Below, one piece after another: positions 7,763-17,404 of a DNA stretch of 64,000 nt; the first letter of the stretch is position 1, and each line of letters begins with the position of its first letter. The notes under the pieces are model-generated. The model did not search any database. It was not told the DNA's origin and was given only the letters and a program-made list of their open reading frames with translations. Position numbers and translations under genes: made by a program. Source of the stretch: Thiemannella venezuelensis (lineage in GTDB: Bacteria > Actinomycetota > Actinomycetes > Streptosporangiales > Streptosporangiaceae); contig NZ_JACHJJ010000008.1 of assembly GCF_014203605.1 (NCBI RefSeq), positions 124,001-188,000 on the forward strand, written 5' to 3'.

Positions 7763-8875
7763 GTGGCGGGGTCGTGGGCGGAGTTACCGGTGGGTCGCGT
7801 CGTACGGCTCCGCGGCGCCGATTTCCATGCCGTCTCCCTCTCGATCGACCCGCTCCCCGATGACGCGCCCGCGATTGTGACCTATGCCGCGGGTGACGCC
7901 CGTTCACCCGCGGAAATGGCAGCCTCGGTATTGAACGAGCTGGAAAAGGTGGTTGTCGCCATATTCCCGGCATGGCTGCCGGAGGCTGCGGGCATCGACG
8001 GCCCTGGCGGCGCGGGCGTGCGAGCCGCACGCGCGCTCGCCCTGCGGACGGCGTCCGCGAGCGGCCACTTCGGCCCGTTCCTGGCCGACCTCGCGGAACG
8101 TTCCCTGCGCACCGGCCGGGAGCCCGGCGGGCTCCCCTCCGAGGGCGGCCCCGGCCTGCTCCCGTCCAGGGGCCGGCCCATCCGGCTCCCTCCCGGGGGC
8201 GGGCCCGCCCGCTTCTCGCCCGAGGTCCGTGCCGCGGGTCTCGCCAGGGCGCTCGCCACCGGCTTCGGCCGTTCCCGTGCGGCGATCCTCGTGGACGTCC
8301 CCGACGGCCTCTCCCCGCTCTCGCAGGAGGTGCTCGCCGCGGGATGCGAGTGGTTCGCCCACCGGGGCGGGTTCGGGATCTGGCTCACGGGCGCCGCCCT
8401 GACCTCGGTCGACCGGATCGGGACGGTCCCCGTCCCCGCCGAGGTGGAGGAGCTCGCCCGGGAGGTGCCGGGTCCGCCGCCGGATCGGGAGCCGTACACC
8501 GTCACCTACCCCGCCCTCGCCGGGAGGCCGCACCCCGGCAGCGGCGCCGAGCAGGCGCTGGAGACCGCCCTGGCCCGGTGCGACTGGGCGGCCGGCCGGG
8601 AGTGGAACCGGACCTACCACCCGCACCCGCTGGCCGTCCCCATCCGGATGGACCTGCTCTGGCGCGACGAGCGGTGCGTGGTGGAGATCGACGGGCCAGA
8701 TCACCGTACGGCCCGCAAATACGCGCAGGACCGGCAGCGGGACATACGGCTCCAGCAGGCCGGATACGCCGTGCTGCGCTTCACCGACGACCAGGTCATG
8801 ACCGATATGGAAGCCGTGCTCCGCCAGGTGGAGTGGTTCGTCCGGAACCGTCGCCACGGAACACCGAAAGGATAG
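7763..8875 (+). CDS. DUF559-domain PD-(D/E)XK nuclease, first gene of the HerA operon
   Basis: A 370-residue protein. The C-terminal 110 residues are a DUF559/very-short-patch-repair-like nuclease fold: AEQALE (E near 263), PIRMDLLW (D near 297), VVEIDGPDHR (E308, D310), then KYAQDRQRDIRLQQAGYAVLRF and a conserved RFTDDQV. All acidic PD-(D/E)XK residues are present, so it should be catalytically active. Residues 1-250 are an unrecognised domain interrupted near 115-150 by a Gly/Pro-rich linker. The GTG start was chosen because AGGGGAAG lies just upstream. Stops three bases before the next gene, so it is co-translated with a winged-helix protein and a HerA ATPase. Confidence 0.85.
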   Translation: MAGSWAELPVGRVVRLRGADFHAVSLSIDPLPDDAPAIVTYAAGDARSPAEMAASVLNELEKVVVAIFPAWLPEAAGIDGPGGAGVRAARALALRTASASGHFGPFLADLAERSLRTGREPGGLPSEGGPGLLPSRGRPIRLPPGGGPARFSPEVRAAGLARALATGFGRSRAAILVDVPDGLSPLSQEVLAAGCEWFAHRGGFGIWLTGAALTSVDRIGTVPVPAEVEELAREVPGPPPDREPYTVTYPALAGRPHPGSGAEQALETALARCDWAAGREWNRTYHPHPLAVPIRMDLLWRDERCVVEIDGPDHRTARKYAQDRQRDIRLQQAGYAVLRFTDDQVMTDMEAVLRQVEWFVRNRRHGTPKG

Positions 8876-8878
8876 AAA

Positions 8879-9580
8879 ATGCCCGATAAAGCACTACCGC
8901 TCCCTCAGGTTTCCGCCCTTCTGGTACTGATGATCGAGGCACAGGAGGTTTCCAACCCTGACCTCAAAGAACGCCACGGCATAAGCCTCGATGGGCAGAA
9001 CCGCCTGAGTCTGAACAAGCTGAAGCTCGTCGACAGCCGGAAGCAAGGACGTGCGTACGCCCACATCCTTACCGACGCAGGATGGGCCTACCTCGCCAGG
9101 GAGCTTCGTGCGAGGACGCTCCCGATGCCCAGGAAGGGCGCGGGGAGCGCTGTGCACCGCGCCCTGCTCGCGTGGCTGCCGGGGTTCCTCGAACGGACCG
9201 ACCAGCCGCTCGCCGACGTCTTCCAGCCCTACGACGGCTCGGTGCCCGGTTCCTCGGAGGCGGCCTCGACGGACTCTCCCGCCGCTTCCCCGGCACCGTC
9301 CGCCTCTGTGCCCGCCTCCGTGAACGTCGAGACCCGCATCCGGCTCGCCTACGCCGAACTGGCCGCCAAGCCCGGTGCCTGGGTGAGCTTGGCGAAGATC
9401 CGCCCGCTGCTGGGTGACACGGAGCGCGCGGAGGTGGACGACACGCTCAGGCGGATGAACCGCATGCCGGACGTGCGCGTCGTCCCCGAGGAGAACCAGA
9501 AGACGCTCACCCCGGCCGACCGGGAGGCGGCGGTGGTCATCGGCGACCAGGACAAGCACTTCCTCGCGATCGGAGCGTGA
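8879..9580 (+). CDS. Double winged-helix protein of the HerA operon
   Basis: A 233-residue protein I cannot name. Residues 8-78 look like a winged helix (LLVLMIEAQEVSNPDLKERH then LTDAGWAYLARELRAR). Residues 150-232 look like a second one (RIRLAYAELAAKPGAWVSLA, then DDTLRRMNRMPDVRVVPEEN and a beta wing). They are joined by a Ser/Ala/Pro linker around 120-148. It probably binds DNA or bridges the nuclease and the ATPase. AAAGGA overlapping the upstream stop serves as ribosome site; its own TGA overlaps the next start, so expression is coupled on both sides. Confidence 0.8.
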   Translation: MPDKALPLPQVSALLVLMIEAQEVSNPDLKERHGISLDGQNRLSLNKLKLVDSRKQGRAYAHILTDAGWAYLARELRARTLPMPRKGAGSAVHRALLAWLPGFLERTDQPLADVFQPYDGSVPGSSEAASTDSPAASPAPSASVPASVNVETRIRLAYAELAAKPGAWVSLAKIRPLLGDTERAEVDDTLRRMNRMPDVRVVPEENQKTLTPADREAAVVIGDQDKHFLAIGA

Positions 9581-12500
9581 TGACGGACCAGGAGCGGAAG
9601 GCCCTCGCGGCGCTCACGTTCAACTGGGCGGAGGCCCCCGACGACGTGTGGCGGCCCTCGCCGTTCCACGTGGAGAGCCTGCACCGGCAGACCGGGCAGA
9701 TCCTCCTCACCGGCCTGGCCGAGGCCGCGGCGAGCCGGGACGTCAGCCCGATCGGCGTGGTCGTCGAGGGCCAGCGAGGTTCCGGCAAGACCCACCTGCT
9801 CGGCTGGCTGCGCGAGCGGACACGGGAGCAGGGCGGCTACTTCTTCCTGGTGAGCCTGCTGGACGCCCGGAGTTTCTGGGCCAGCGTCATGGTCTCCGTG
9901 CTCGACAGCCTCGCGCGCGAGGAGGACGACGGGGAGGGCGGCCGGAGAAGCCAGCTCCAGGTCTTCCTGGACCGGCTCGCGGCGCTCGTGGGAGTGCCCC
10001 GGATGGTACGGCGCGCGGTGGTCGGAACCAGCAGACTGGCGCGGATGCCCCTCGACACCTTCGTCGACGCCTTCCGCCGCTTCGACCGGACACTCGGCCG
10101 GGACACCCAGGACACCCTCAGGGCCCTCGTCCTGCTCGCCTCCGACGATCTCGCGGCGCAGGACATCGGGGACGCCTTCCTGTCCTCCACGCCGGAGGAG
10201 GACCAGGGCGAGCGGGCCCGCTGGGGCATCCGGCGGAGCGAGAAGTCGCAGCAGGAGATCGTCATGGACCTGTCGCGCCTGCTCGCCCTCACCGGGCCGT
10301 CCGTCATCGCGGTCGACCAGATCGACATGCTCATCGCGCAGTCCTCGCTCTCCATGGACGGGGACTCGGCGGACCATCGCGACCTGCTCCTGGTCGAGCA
10401 GATCGCGGGCGGCCTGATGGCGCTGCGGGAGGCCACCCGCCGGACGTTGACGGTGGTCTCCTGCCTCCCTCCGACATGGGTGCTCATCGAGACGCACGCG
10501 ACCGCCACCGTCCAGGACCGGTTCCGGAAAACGGCCCACCTCAAGACGATCCCGGACGCCGAGACCGGCCACGCGCTGATCGCCAAGCGGTTCGGGGCGC
10601 AGTTCGGTGAGATCGGCTTCACCCCGCCCTACCCGACCTGGCCGATCAGGCCGTCGGCGTTCGACGACGCCCGCGACTACACCCCCCGGCAACTACTCAT
10701 CAAGATCAATGACCACGTCCAGTCCTGCCTTCGCGACGGTGAGATCAGGGAGCTGGAGCACCTCGCCGCCTCGGCCCCGGTGGAGAACCCCGTGGCCCCG
10801 GGGGAACCGCTGCTCTCCGCTGTGCCTCCCGAGTCCTCTGGGCAGGACCTCTCCGCCCTCGATGCCCGGTTCGCCCGGCTCAGGGAGACCGCAGACGTGG
10901 CAGCGGCGCTCGATGCCGCCACCGAGGACGCGGTCATGCCCGCGCTGCTCTCGGCCGGGCTCACCGCCTGGATCGCCGGGCAGGGCGAGGCCGGGCAGGC
11001 GTTCAGCCAGGACCCCCCGCCGAGCTCCAAGCCTCCCCTCCACGCCCGCCTCCGGCGCAGCCTGGACGTGACGACCGAGGACGAGGCGCACTGGTGCTTC
11101 CGGGCGGTCGCGACCGGGAACGCCAACGCCGCGCTGAGCCGCGTGCGGCACGCCTCGGTCGCGGCGGGCCTGGACGCCGCGATCCCCAAGCGGAGACTCT
11201 TCCTGCTCCGGAACACCGGCTGGTCGAAGGGTCCGCGGACCCGGGAGATCGTCACCGCGTTCGAGGAGGCGGGCGGCAGGGTCCTCCAGGTGGACCCCGA
11301 GGACCTGAGGATCCTCGCCGCGCTCCGCGACCTGATCGCCGGCAACCCGCCCGGTCTCCACGGCTGGCTCGCCACCCGCAGGCCCGCCGACGAGGTCAAG
11401 CTGTTCGGCGAGGCCCTGGGTGACGCGTGGACCGTTCCCGCCGGACCCGCGGGTCCTACCGCTCCCGGCCCGCGCGCGACCGCCCCGGCCGCCGGTGGGA
11501 CGGGCCTCGGGAACGCGGGCGACGGTGGAGGCGGAACCGCTCCGGCCGCGGACGAAGCGACCGGGCCGAGGGGGGACCGCGCGCCGTACGTCACCCTCGG
11601 CAGGGCCATCACGGGGGACGCGCCGGTCGAGGCCGACCTGGAGGCGCTGCGGAAGCACACGGCGGTCTTCGCCGGATCCGGGTCGGGGAAGACCGTTCTC
11701 ATCCGCCGCCTGGTCGAGGAGTGCGCGCTCCAGGGAGTCTCCTCCATCGTGCTCGACCCCAACAACGACCTGGCGCGGCTGGGGGACCCGTGGCCGGAGG
11801 CGCCGCCGTCCTGGGGCGTGGGCGACGCCGCGCGGGCGAGGGAGTACCTCGACACGACCGACGTGGTGGTCTGGACTCCGGGCCGCGGGTCGGGCCGCCC
11901 GCTCAGCTTCCAGCCCCTGCCGGACTTCCGGAGCGTCCTCGACGACCCCGACGAGTTCACCGAGGCGGTGGAGGTCGCCGTCGCGTCCATCGCGCCGAGG
12001 GCGAGGCTCACCGGGAGCACGGAGAAGGCCCACCGGGGGCAGGCGGTCCTCCGCGAGGCGCTCAGGTACTACGGGCAGCACGGCGCGAACGACCTCCGCG
12101 GTCTCATCGCGACGCTGGCGGAGCTCCCGGACGGGGTGAGCGCGCTCAGCAAGGCCGGGAGGATCGCGGCCGACCTGGCCGAGACCCTGACCGCGGCCAT
12201 GGTCATCGATCCGATGTTCGGCGGGAAGGGCACGCCGGTGGACCCCGGCATCCTGCTCACCCCGCCGGAGGGGAAGCGGGCGCGCGTCTCGGTGGTCAAC
12301 CTCTCCGGGCTGCAGTCGGACGAGCAGCGGCAGAGCTTCGTCAACCGGCTGCAGATGGCGCTGTTCGCCTGGATCAAGAGGAACCCGGCGGGCGACCGGC
12401 CGCTGGGCGGGCTGTTCGTGATGGACGAGGCGCAGACGTTCGCGCCGTCCGGCGCGCTGACCGCCTGCACGCAGAGCACGCTGGCGCTGGCCTCCCAGGC

Positions 12501-12819
12501 CCGCAAGTACGGCCTCGGCCTCGTGTTCGCCACCCAGGCGCCGAAGGGGCTGCACAACCGGATCCCGGGGAACGCCGCCACCCAGTTCTTCGGCCTGCTG
12601 AACAGCTACGTCCAGATCGAGACCGCGAAGGAGATGGCCAGGAGCAGGGGCGGCCACGTCACCGATGTCGCCAGGCTCCGGTCGGGCCAGTTCTACGTGG
12701 CCACCGAGGGGTCGGCGTTCGTGAAGGCGCAGGTCCCCATGTGCCTCAGCCACCACCCCAGGGACCCGCTCACCGTCGAGGAGGTGGTCCGGAGGGCGGG
12801 CGGCTCCGCGCGCCGGTGA
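9580..12819 (+). CDS. Large dual ATPase: N-terminal AAA and C-terminal HerA/DUF87 translocase
   Basis: A 1079-residue protein with two ATPase modules. The first has Walker A GQRGSGKT (64-71) and Walker B PSVIAVDQIDM (about 240-250), like STAND/ORC-type AAA proteins. The second has Walker A GSGSGKT (699-705), IVLDPNNDLARLGDP (about 723-737), Walker B GGLFVMDEAQ (about 943-952) and ATQAPKGL with the late RSGQFYV segment, the pattern of HerA/DUF87 DNA-translocating helicases. Between them, residues 400-610 hold an unrecognised domain and 615-665 a Gly/Pro/Ala linker. HerA proteins pump DNA for a partner nuclease, here plausibly the DUF559 protein. An alternative GTG lies one codon upstream. Last gene of the operon. 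Confidence 0.9.
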   Translation: MTDQERKALAALTFNWAEAPDDVWRPSPFHVESLHRQTGQILLTGLAEAAASRDVSPIGVVVEGQRGSGKTHLLGWLRERTREQGGYFFLVSLLDARSFWASVMVSVLDSLAREEDDGEGGRRSQLQVFLDRLAALVGVPRMVRRAVVGTSRLARMPLDTFVDAFRRFDRTLGRDTQDTLRALVLLASDDLAAQDIGDAFLSSTPEEDQGERARWGIRRSEKSQQEIVMDLSRLLALTGPSVIAVDQIDMLIAQSSLSMDGDSADHRDLLLVEQIAGGLMALREATRRTLTVVSCLPPTWVLIETHATATVQDRFRKTAHLKTIPDAETGHALIAKRFGAQFGEIGFTPPYPTWPIRPSAFDDARDYTPRQLLIKINDHVQSCLRDGEIRELEHLAASAPVENPVAPGEPLLSAVPPESSGQDLSALDARFARLRETADVAAALDAATEDAVMPALLSAGLTAWIAGQGEAGQAFSQDPPPSSKPPLHARLRRSLDVTTEDEAHWCFRAVATGNANAALSRVRHASVAAGLDAAIPKRRLFLLRNTGWSKGPRTREIVTAFEEAGGRVLQVDPEDLRILAALRDLIAGNPPGLHGWLATRRPADEVKLFGEALGDAWTVPAGPAGPTAPGPRATAPAAGGTGLGNAGDGGGGTAPAADEATGPRGDRAPYVTLGRAITGDAPVEADLEALRKHTAVFAGSGSGKTVLIRRLVEECALQGVSSIVLDPNNDLARLGDPWPEAPPSWGVGDAARAREYLDTTDVVVWTPGRGSGRPLSFQPLPDFRSVLDDPDEFTEAVEVAVASIAPRARLTGSTEKAHRGQAVLREALRYYGQHGANDLRGLIATLAELPDGVSALSKAGRIAADLAETLTAAMVIDPMFGGKGTPVDPGILLTPPEGKRARVSVVNLSGLQSDEQRQSFVNRLQMALFAWIKRNPAGDRPLGGLFVMDEAQTFAPSGALTACTQSTLALASQARKYGLGLVFATQAPKGLHNRIPGNAATQFFGLLNSYVQIETAKEMARSRGGHVTDVARLRSGQFYVATEGSAFVKAQVPMCLSHHPRDPLTVEEVVRRAGGSARR

Positions 12820-12830
12820 CCCGGCCGGGT

Positions 12831-13046
12831 TCAGTCCACCGGGCGGACGAACAGTTCGAGGTGCGAGCAGCGGACGCAGCGGAAGGCGTCGACGATCCAT
12901 CGCGTCTTCCCCATGCGCCTGGCGTTGCCGAGCGGCCCGCGCTCCAGGGGGCCCTGGATCCAGCGGGCGTACCCCCTGGAGCTCTCGCCGCCGTCCTCGA
13001 TGAAGCCGGGCTCCAGGTGCTCGCCGTCGCACTGGGTGCATCGCAT
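12831..13046 (-). CDS. Small zinc-ribbon protein
   Basis: A 71-residue protein with two CxxC knuckles, MRCTQCDG at the N-terminus and FRCVRCSH near residue 58, which should bind one zinc. Between them is a loop GYARWIQGPLERGP. The family is a common actinobacterial hypothetical; its role is unknown. It is convergent with the HerA operon (11 bases apart) and so not part of it. The start at MRCTQC was chosen because the first knuckle begins there. Confidence 0.75.
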   Translation of the reverse strand: MRCTQCDGEHLEPGFIEDGGESSRGYARWIQGPLERGPLGNARRMGKTRWIVDAFRCVRCSHLELFVRPVD

Positions 13047-13107
13047 GCCCGCATTGTGCCAGCCTCCTTTCCGGCGGATAAGGGCTTTTCGCCATAGGAT
13101 CACCGGC

Positions 13108-13138
13108 GGTGCGGCCGGGCCCCGGGCCCGGCCGCACC
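13108..13138 (+). promoter_or_regulatory. Perfect 15-bp GC hairpin in the leader of the DUF6157 gene
   Basis: GGTGCGGCCGGGCCC (13108-13122), one central base, and its exact reverse complement (13124-13138). It ends 12 bases before the ribosome site of the gene at 13162, in a divergent intergenic region. Could be an upstream terminator, an attenuator or an mRNA-stabilising 5' hairpin. Confidence 0.55.
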
Positions 13139-13161
13139 GGGCCCCGATCGGAAGGAACGCA

Positions 13162-13584
13162 GTGGATCTGAACTACTACCGGACGCTGATCGCGGTGGCG
13201 GACGACTGCCCGGTCTCCGCGAGCGTCGTGCCGCCGGAGCGGGGCGGCAGGCTCACCGTCGCCGGCGTGCAGCACCGGATGCTCGACGGCGACCCGCACG
13301 TGCTCACCCAGGAGGACGTGCTGTTCGAGACCTGGCTCCGGCGGCAGGAACCCGGGGAGCGGTCCGCGAACGAGGTCGCGCGGCTGCGGGACGCCTTCTT
13401 CTCCAAGCCCCAGGCCTGCCTGCGCGCCTCGCCGCTGCCGAAGAAGTACGGCTGGGGGCTGCTCTTCGACGCGGAGGGCAGGGTCGCGCTGTGCCCCATG
13501 GAGTCGGACGCCTACCGGCGGATCGTCGAGGGGGACGGCGACGGCGTCACCGTCCTCAAGGCGATGCGTTCGCGCCGCGCCTGA
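13162..13584 (+). CDS. DUF6157 family protein
   Basis: A 140-residue protein beginning MDLNYYRTLIAVADDCPVSA, the signature opening of the DUF6157 family, with the typical ending KYGWGLLFDAEGRVALCPME. The function of the family is unknown; proteins of this kind are small, soluble and single-domain. The GTG start is preceded by GAAGGAAC at good spacing. It stands alone on its strand between two zinc-binding small proteins. Confidence 0.85.
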   Translation: MDLNYYRTLIAVADDCPVSASVVPPERGGRLTVAGVQHRMLDGDPHVLTQEDVLFETWLRRQEPGERSANEVARLRDAFFSKPQACLRASPLPKKYGWGLLFDAEGRVALCPMESDAYRRIVEGDGDGVTVLKAMRSRRA

Positions 13585-13639
13585 CCGGACGTCCGCGCCG
13601 CCGGGTCCCGCCGGTCGTCCGCCGCGGGGCCCGTCCCGC

Positions 13640-13831
13640 TCAGGACGTGCCCTGCAGCTCCGGGGGGATCCAGCCCGACGCCGACCGCCAGTTGCGCTCG
13701 GCGATCGGCATCCGCCGGGAGGGGTGGACCTCCGCCAGCTCCGCGCCGTCCTGCAGGCAGCTCGTGCCCGGAAGCGCTCCGCACACCGGACAGGACAGAT
13801 GATGGCGCTCGGCCTTGGGTCGCTCCCGCAT
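13640..13831 (-). CDS. Small zinc-finger protein
   Basis: A 63-residue protein with SCPVCGALPGTSCLQDG around residues 13-29, followed by EVHPSRRMPIAERNW. The CPxCGxxPGxxC...H pattern is a treble-clef-like zinc finger often found in actinobacterial and actinophage proteins of unknown role. It is convergent with the DUF6157 gene. No other phage gene is near, so phage origin is not implied. Confidence 0.75.
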   Translation of the reverse strand: MRERPKAERHHLSCPVCGALPGTSCLQDGAELAEVHPSRRMPIAERNWRSASGWIPPELQGTS

Positions 13832-14001
13832 CTCCCTCGCCTTTCTCCCGGCCGGCGGCCCGGAACGGAGCCGATCCTACGCACCCGGGCCGCCCAAGAG
13901 AAGCTCTGAGTAGCATATTCGCTACGTAAAGTAATCGCCCGGTCTCCTCCCTTCCGCCGGGCTCGCCGCCCGGGGCCCGGCGCCGGGAGCCCCGGGCGGG
14001 G

Positions 14002-14841
14002 TCAGGTGCGCGGGCCGGGGGCGCCGCGGAAGGCGAACGGCTGGCTCTCCCGGCCCGGGATGACGAACCAGCACTCACCCGTCTTGTCGCTGTCGAGCAG
14101 CCGGAAGAACGTGTCGACGACCTCCGAGACCTCCAGGATCGGGAAGCCGATCTGCTCCAGCAGGGCCTTGCCCTCGCCCAGGATCGCCGTGTCGGCGAAC
14201 GACGGGCACAGCGCCTGCACCTTGACCCCGAGCGGCGCGAGATCCTGGGCGAGCGAGCGGACGAGCCCGACCACGGCGTGCTTGTTCGCGGCGTAGATGG
14301 GGTCGGACGGGATGCCGACGATGCCCGCCATGCTCGCGGTCGCCACGATCGTGCCGCCGCCCGCGGCCAGCAGCGCCGGGAGCGCGGCGTGCGCGCCGAA
14401 CACCACGCCGTCGAGGTTGACGCCCATCGCCAGCCGGTAGCGCCTGATGTCGAAGTCCTCGCCCAGCCCGCAGCCCGAGGAGATGCCGGCGTTGAGGAAG
14501 GCCAGGTCGAGCCTGCCGTACCGGTCGACGGCGGTGGCGACCGCGGCCTCGCTGTCCTCCAGCCGCGTCACGTCGCAGTGCGCGAACGTCCCGCCGATCT
14601 CGTCGGCGACGCTCTTGCCCGCGGCGTCGTCGACGTCGGCGACGACGACGCGCGCCCCGCCCGCGGCCAGCCGGCGGGCCGTCGCGGCGCCGATGCCGTT
14701 GCCTCCCCCGGTGACGAGCGCGACCCTGCCCTCCAGCCGGTCGCTGCGGACCGTGTTCACCTCTCCGACGGGCCGGTCCTCCCCGACCCCGCTGAGCATC
14801 CCCGCGCCGTCCCCGGCGAACCGGTTCCCCGTCCCGCTCAC
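14002..14841 (-). CDS. Short-chain dehydrogenase/reductase
   Basis: A 279-residue classical SDR. Rossmann TGGGNGIGAA is near residue 40, NAGISSG near 115, the catalytic Ser in ATASMAG near 165, and YAANK (Tyr/Lys) near 178. It oxidises or reduces a hydroxyl/keto group with NAD(P). The GTG start was chosen from a GGAGGG site; the first 25 residues are a disordered tail. Last gene of the leftward run kinase - acyl-CoA dehydrogenase - SDR, which resembles the LvaA/LvaC/LvaD logic of 4-hydroxyacyl-CoA and levulinate catabolism. Exact substrate unknown. Confidence 0.9.
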   Translation of the reverse strand: MSGTGNRFAGDGAGMLSGVGEDRPVGEVNTVRSDRLEGRVALVTGGGNGIGAATARRLAAGGARVVVADVDDAAGKSVADEIGGTFAHCDVTRLEDSEAAVATAVDRYGRLDLAFLNAGISSGCGLGEDFDIRRYRLAMGVNLDGVVFGAHAALPALLAAGGGTIVATASMAGIVGIPSDPIYAANKHAVVGLVRSLAQDLAPLGVKVQALCPSFADTAILGEGKALLEQIGFPILEVSEVVDTFFRLLDSDKTGECWFVIPGRESQPFAFRGAPGPRT

Positions 14842-14905
14842 ATGCCCTCCTTCGTCGGTCCCGTGAGCACGCCGCTGCGCCCACCGGCTCGCTCGCCACG
14901 CCCGC

Positions 14906-16141
14906 TCACAACGGCAGCCCTCCGGTGGCGGCGTTGGTCGAGCCCGTGGCCTGGTAGGCCGCGATCGTGCGCTCGGCGATGCGCATCTGGTGGATCTCGT
15001 CGGCCCCGTCGGCGAACCGCGCCCAGCGGGCGTTCTGGAACATGTGGGCCAGCGGGGTGTCGGTGGAGTAGCCCAGCGCGCCGTGCACCTGGATCGCCCG
15101 GTCGACGATCCGGTTGAGGCTGTTGGCCACGAAGTGCTTGGCCATCGAGACCTCGGTACGGAAGTCCTCACCCTTGTCGATCTTCGAGGCGGCGTGCAGG
15201 ACCATGAGCTTGCACTGGTAGAGCTCCATGGCCGAGTCGGCGATGAGCCACTGGATGCCCTGCTTCTCGGCGAGCAGCGAGCCGTGGCTGTAGCGGTTGA
15301 GCGCCCGCTCGACCATCATGTCGAGCGCCGTCTCCGCCTGCGAGATCCAGCGCATGCAGTGCGCCAGCCGGGCCGGGCCGAGCCGGTACTGGCCCAGGCG
15401 GTGGCCGTTGCCGCGCCCGCCGAGGATCTGGCCGTCGGACACCCGCAGGTCGGTGATGACGATCTCGCTGTGGCCGGTCGAGCCGTGCATCGTCTCGACC
15501 TCGCGGACGTCCTTCCAGCCCTCCTGCGGCAGGTCGACGAGGAACGCGGTGTTGGCGCCGCGGGCCCCCTCGGGCGCGTCCAGCTCGGTCTTGGCGATGA
15601 GGATGGCGAAGCTCGCGCGCCGGGCGTTGGAGATGAACCACTTGTGGCCGTTGATGACCCACTCGTCGCCGTCCTTGACGGCGTGCGTGCGGATGAGCGT
15701 GGGGTCGGAGCCCGCCACCTCGGGCTCGGTCATCGCGAAGCAGGACATCTTCACGCCCTGGAGCAGCGGCCGGAGGTACTTCTCCTTCTGCTCGTCGGTG
15801 CCCCAGTGCAGCAGCGTGTGCATGTTGCCCTCGTCGGGGGCGGCGCAGTTGAGGATCCACGGCCCGAGGCGGGTCTTGGCCGCCTCGGACTGCACCATGG
15901 CCAGCTCGACGTGGCCCAGGCCCATCCCGCCCCACTCCTTGGGCATGTGCGGCAGCCAGAGTCCCTCGGCCTGCGCCTTGCCGCGCAGCTCCAGGATGGT
16001 CCGGATGTACTCCTCCCGGCTGACGGCCCTCTCCTCGGAGTCGAAGCCCTTGACGGCCGGGATGACGGTCTCCTGGATGAAGGCCCGCACGCGGCGGCGG
16101 ATCTCCTCGTGCTCGGGGGCGAGTGTGAAGTCGATGGCCAT
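14906..16141 (-). CDS. Acyl-CoA dehydrogenase, ACAD10/11-like
   Basis: A 411-residue flavoprotein with the whole acyl-CoA dehydrogenase fold: N-terminal helical domain, CFAMTEPEVAGSDPTLIRT beta-domain FAD site near residue 135, and the helical C-terminus with RAIQVHGALGYSTDTPL and FADGADEIHQMRIAE. Proteins of this subgroup next to an APH-like kinase act on 4-phosphorylated acyl-CoA, eliminating phosphate to give an enoyl-CoA. Thirty bases downstream of the kinase gene, 64 bases upstream of the SDR. Electrons would pass to ETF; an EtfD-like oxidoreductase is encoded at 51.7 kb. Confidence 0.93.
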   Translation of the reverse strand: MAIDFTLAPEHEEIRRRVRAFIQETVIPAVKGFDSEERAVSREEYIRTILELRGKAQAEGLWLPHMPKEWGGMGLGHVELAMVQSEAAKTRLGPWILNCAAPDEGNMHTLLHWGTDEQKEKYLRPLLQGVKMSCFAMTEPEVAGSDPTLIRTHAVKDGDEWVINGHKWFISNARRASFAILIAKTELDAPEGARGANTAFLVDLPQEGWKDVREVETMHGSTGHSEIVITDLRVSDGQILGGRGNGHRLGQYRLGPARLAHCMRWISQAETALDMMVERALNRYSHGSLLAEKQGIQWLIADSAMELYQCKLMVLHAASKIDKGEDFRTEVSMAKHFVANSLNRIVDRAIQVHGALGYSTDTPLAHMFQNARWARFADGADEIHQMRIAERTIAAYQATGSTNAATGGLPL

Positions 16142-16171
16142 GTGGTCTCCTTCGGGACGGTCCGCGGACGT

Positions 16172-17245
<1,074 letters not shown>

Positions 17246-17326
17246 GGGCGCACGCCCCTGCGGTGCGCGCGGCGGGTTCTGGTCACGATCTGCACGGGAA
17301 CTCCTTCGTCGAGGACGGTGACAACA

Positions 17327-17342
17327 TACCAAACGGTCGGTA
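17327..17342. promoter_or_regulatory. Palindromic operator candidate between kinase operon and lactonase gene
   Basis: TACCAAACGGTCGGTA is an imperfect palindrome (12 of 16 positions symmetric) with TACC/GGTA ends and a central CGG core. Such ACCGACCG-type sites are typical TetR-family operators near fatty-acid genes in actinobacteria. It is 80 bases from one start and 63 from the other. No TetR gene is adjacent, so the regulator is unknown. Confidence 0.45.
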
Positions 17343-17404
17343 CGTTCATAGAGTGGTCGTTCCGGCGGAGGAACCGGCCCCGTCCCGGCGGAAGGGAGGC
17401 CCCG

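Noticed and set aside
7763-12819. Identification of the operon as BREX, DISARM, Dnd/Ssp or Wadjet
   Set aside because: None of the signature partners (PglZ, PglX, DUF1998, phosphorothioation proteins, SMC-like proteins) is present.
13640-13831. Prophage remnant suggested by the phage-like zinc-finger protein
   Set aside because: No integrase, attachment site or structural gene is near; the family is common in actinobacterial chromosomes.
10693-13884. Long leftward open frame of over 1000 codons opposite the HerA gene
   Set aside because: Antisense shadow of the HerA-type gene, rich in Arg/Pro/Gly, without family motifs.
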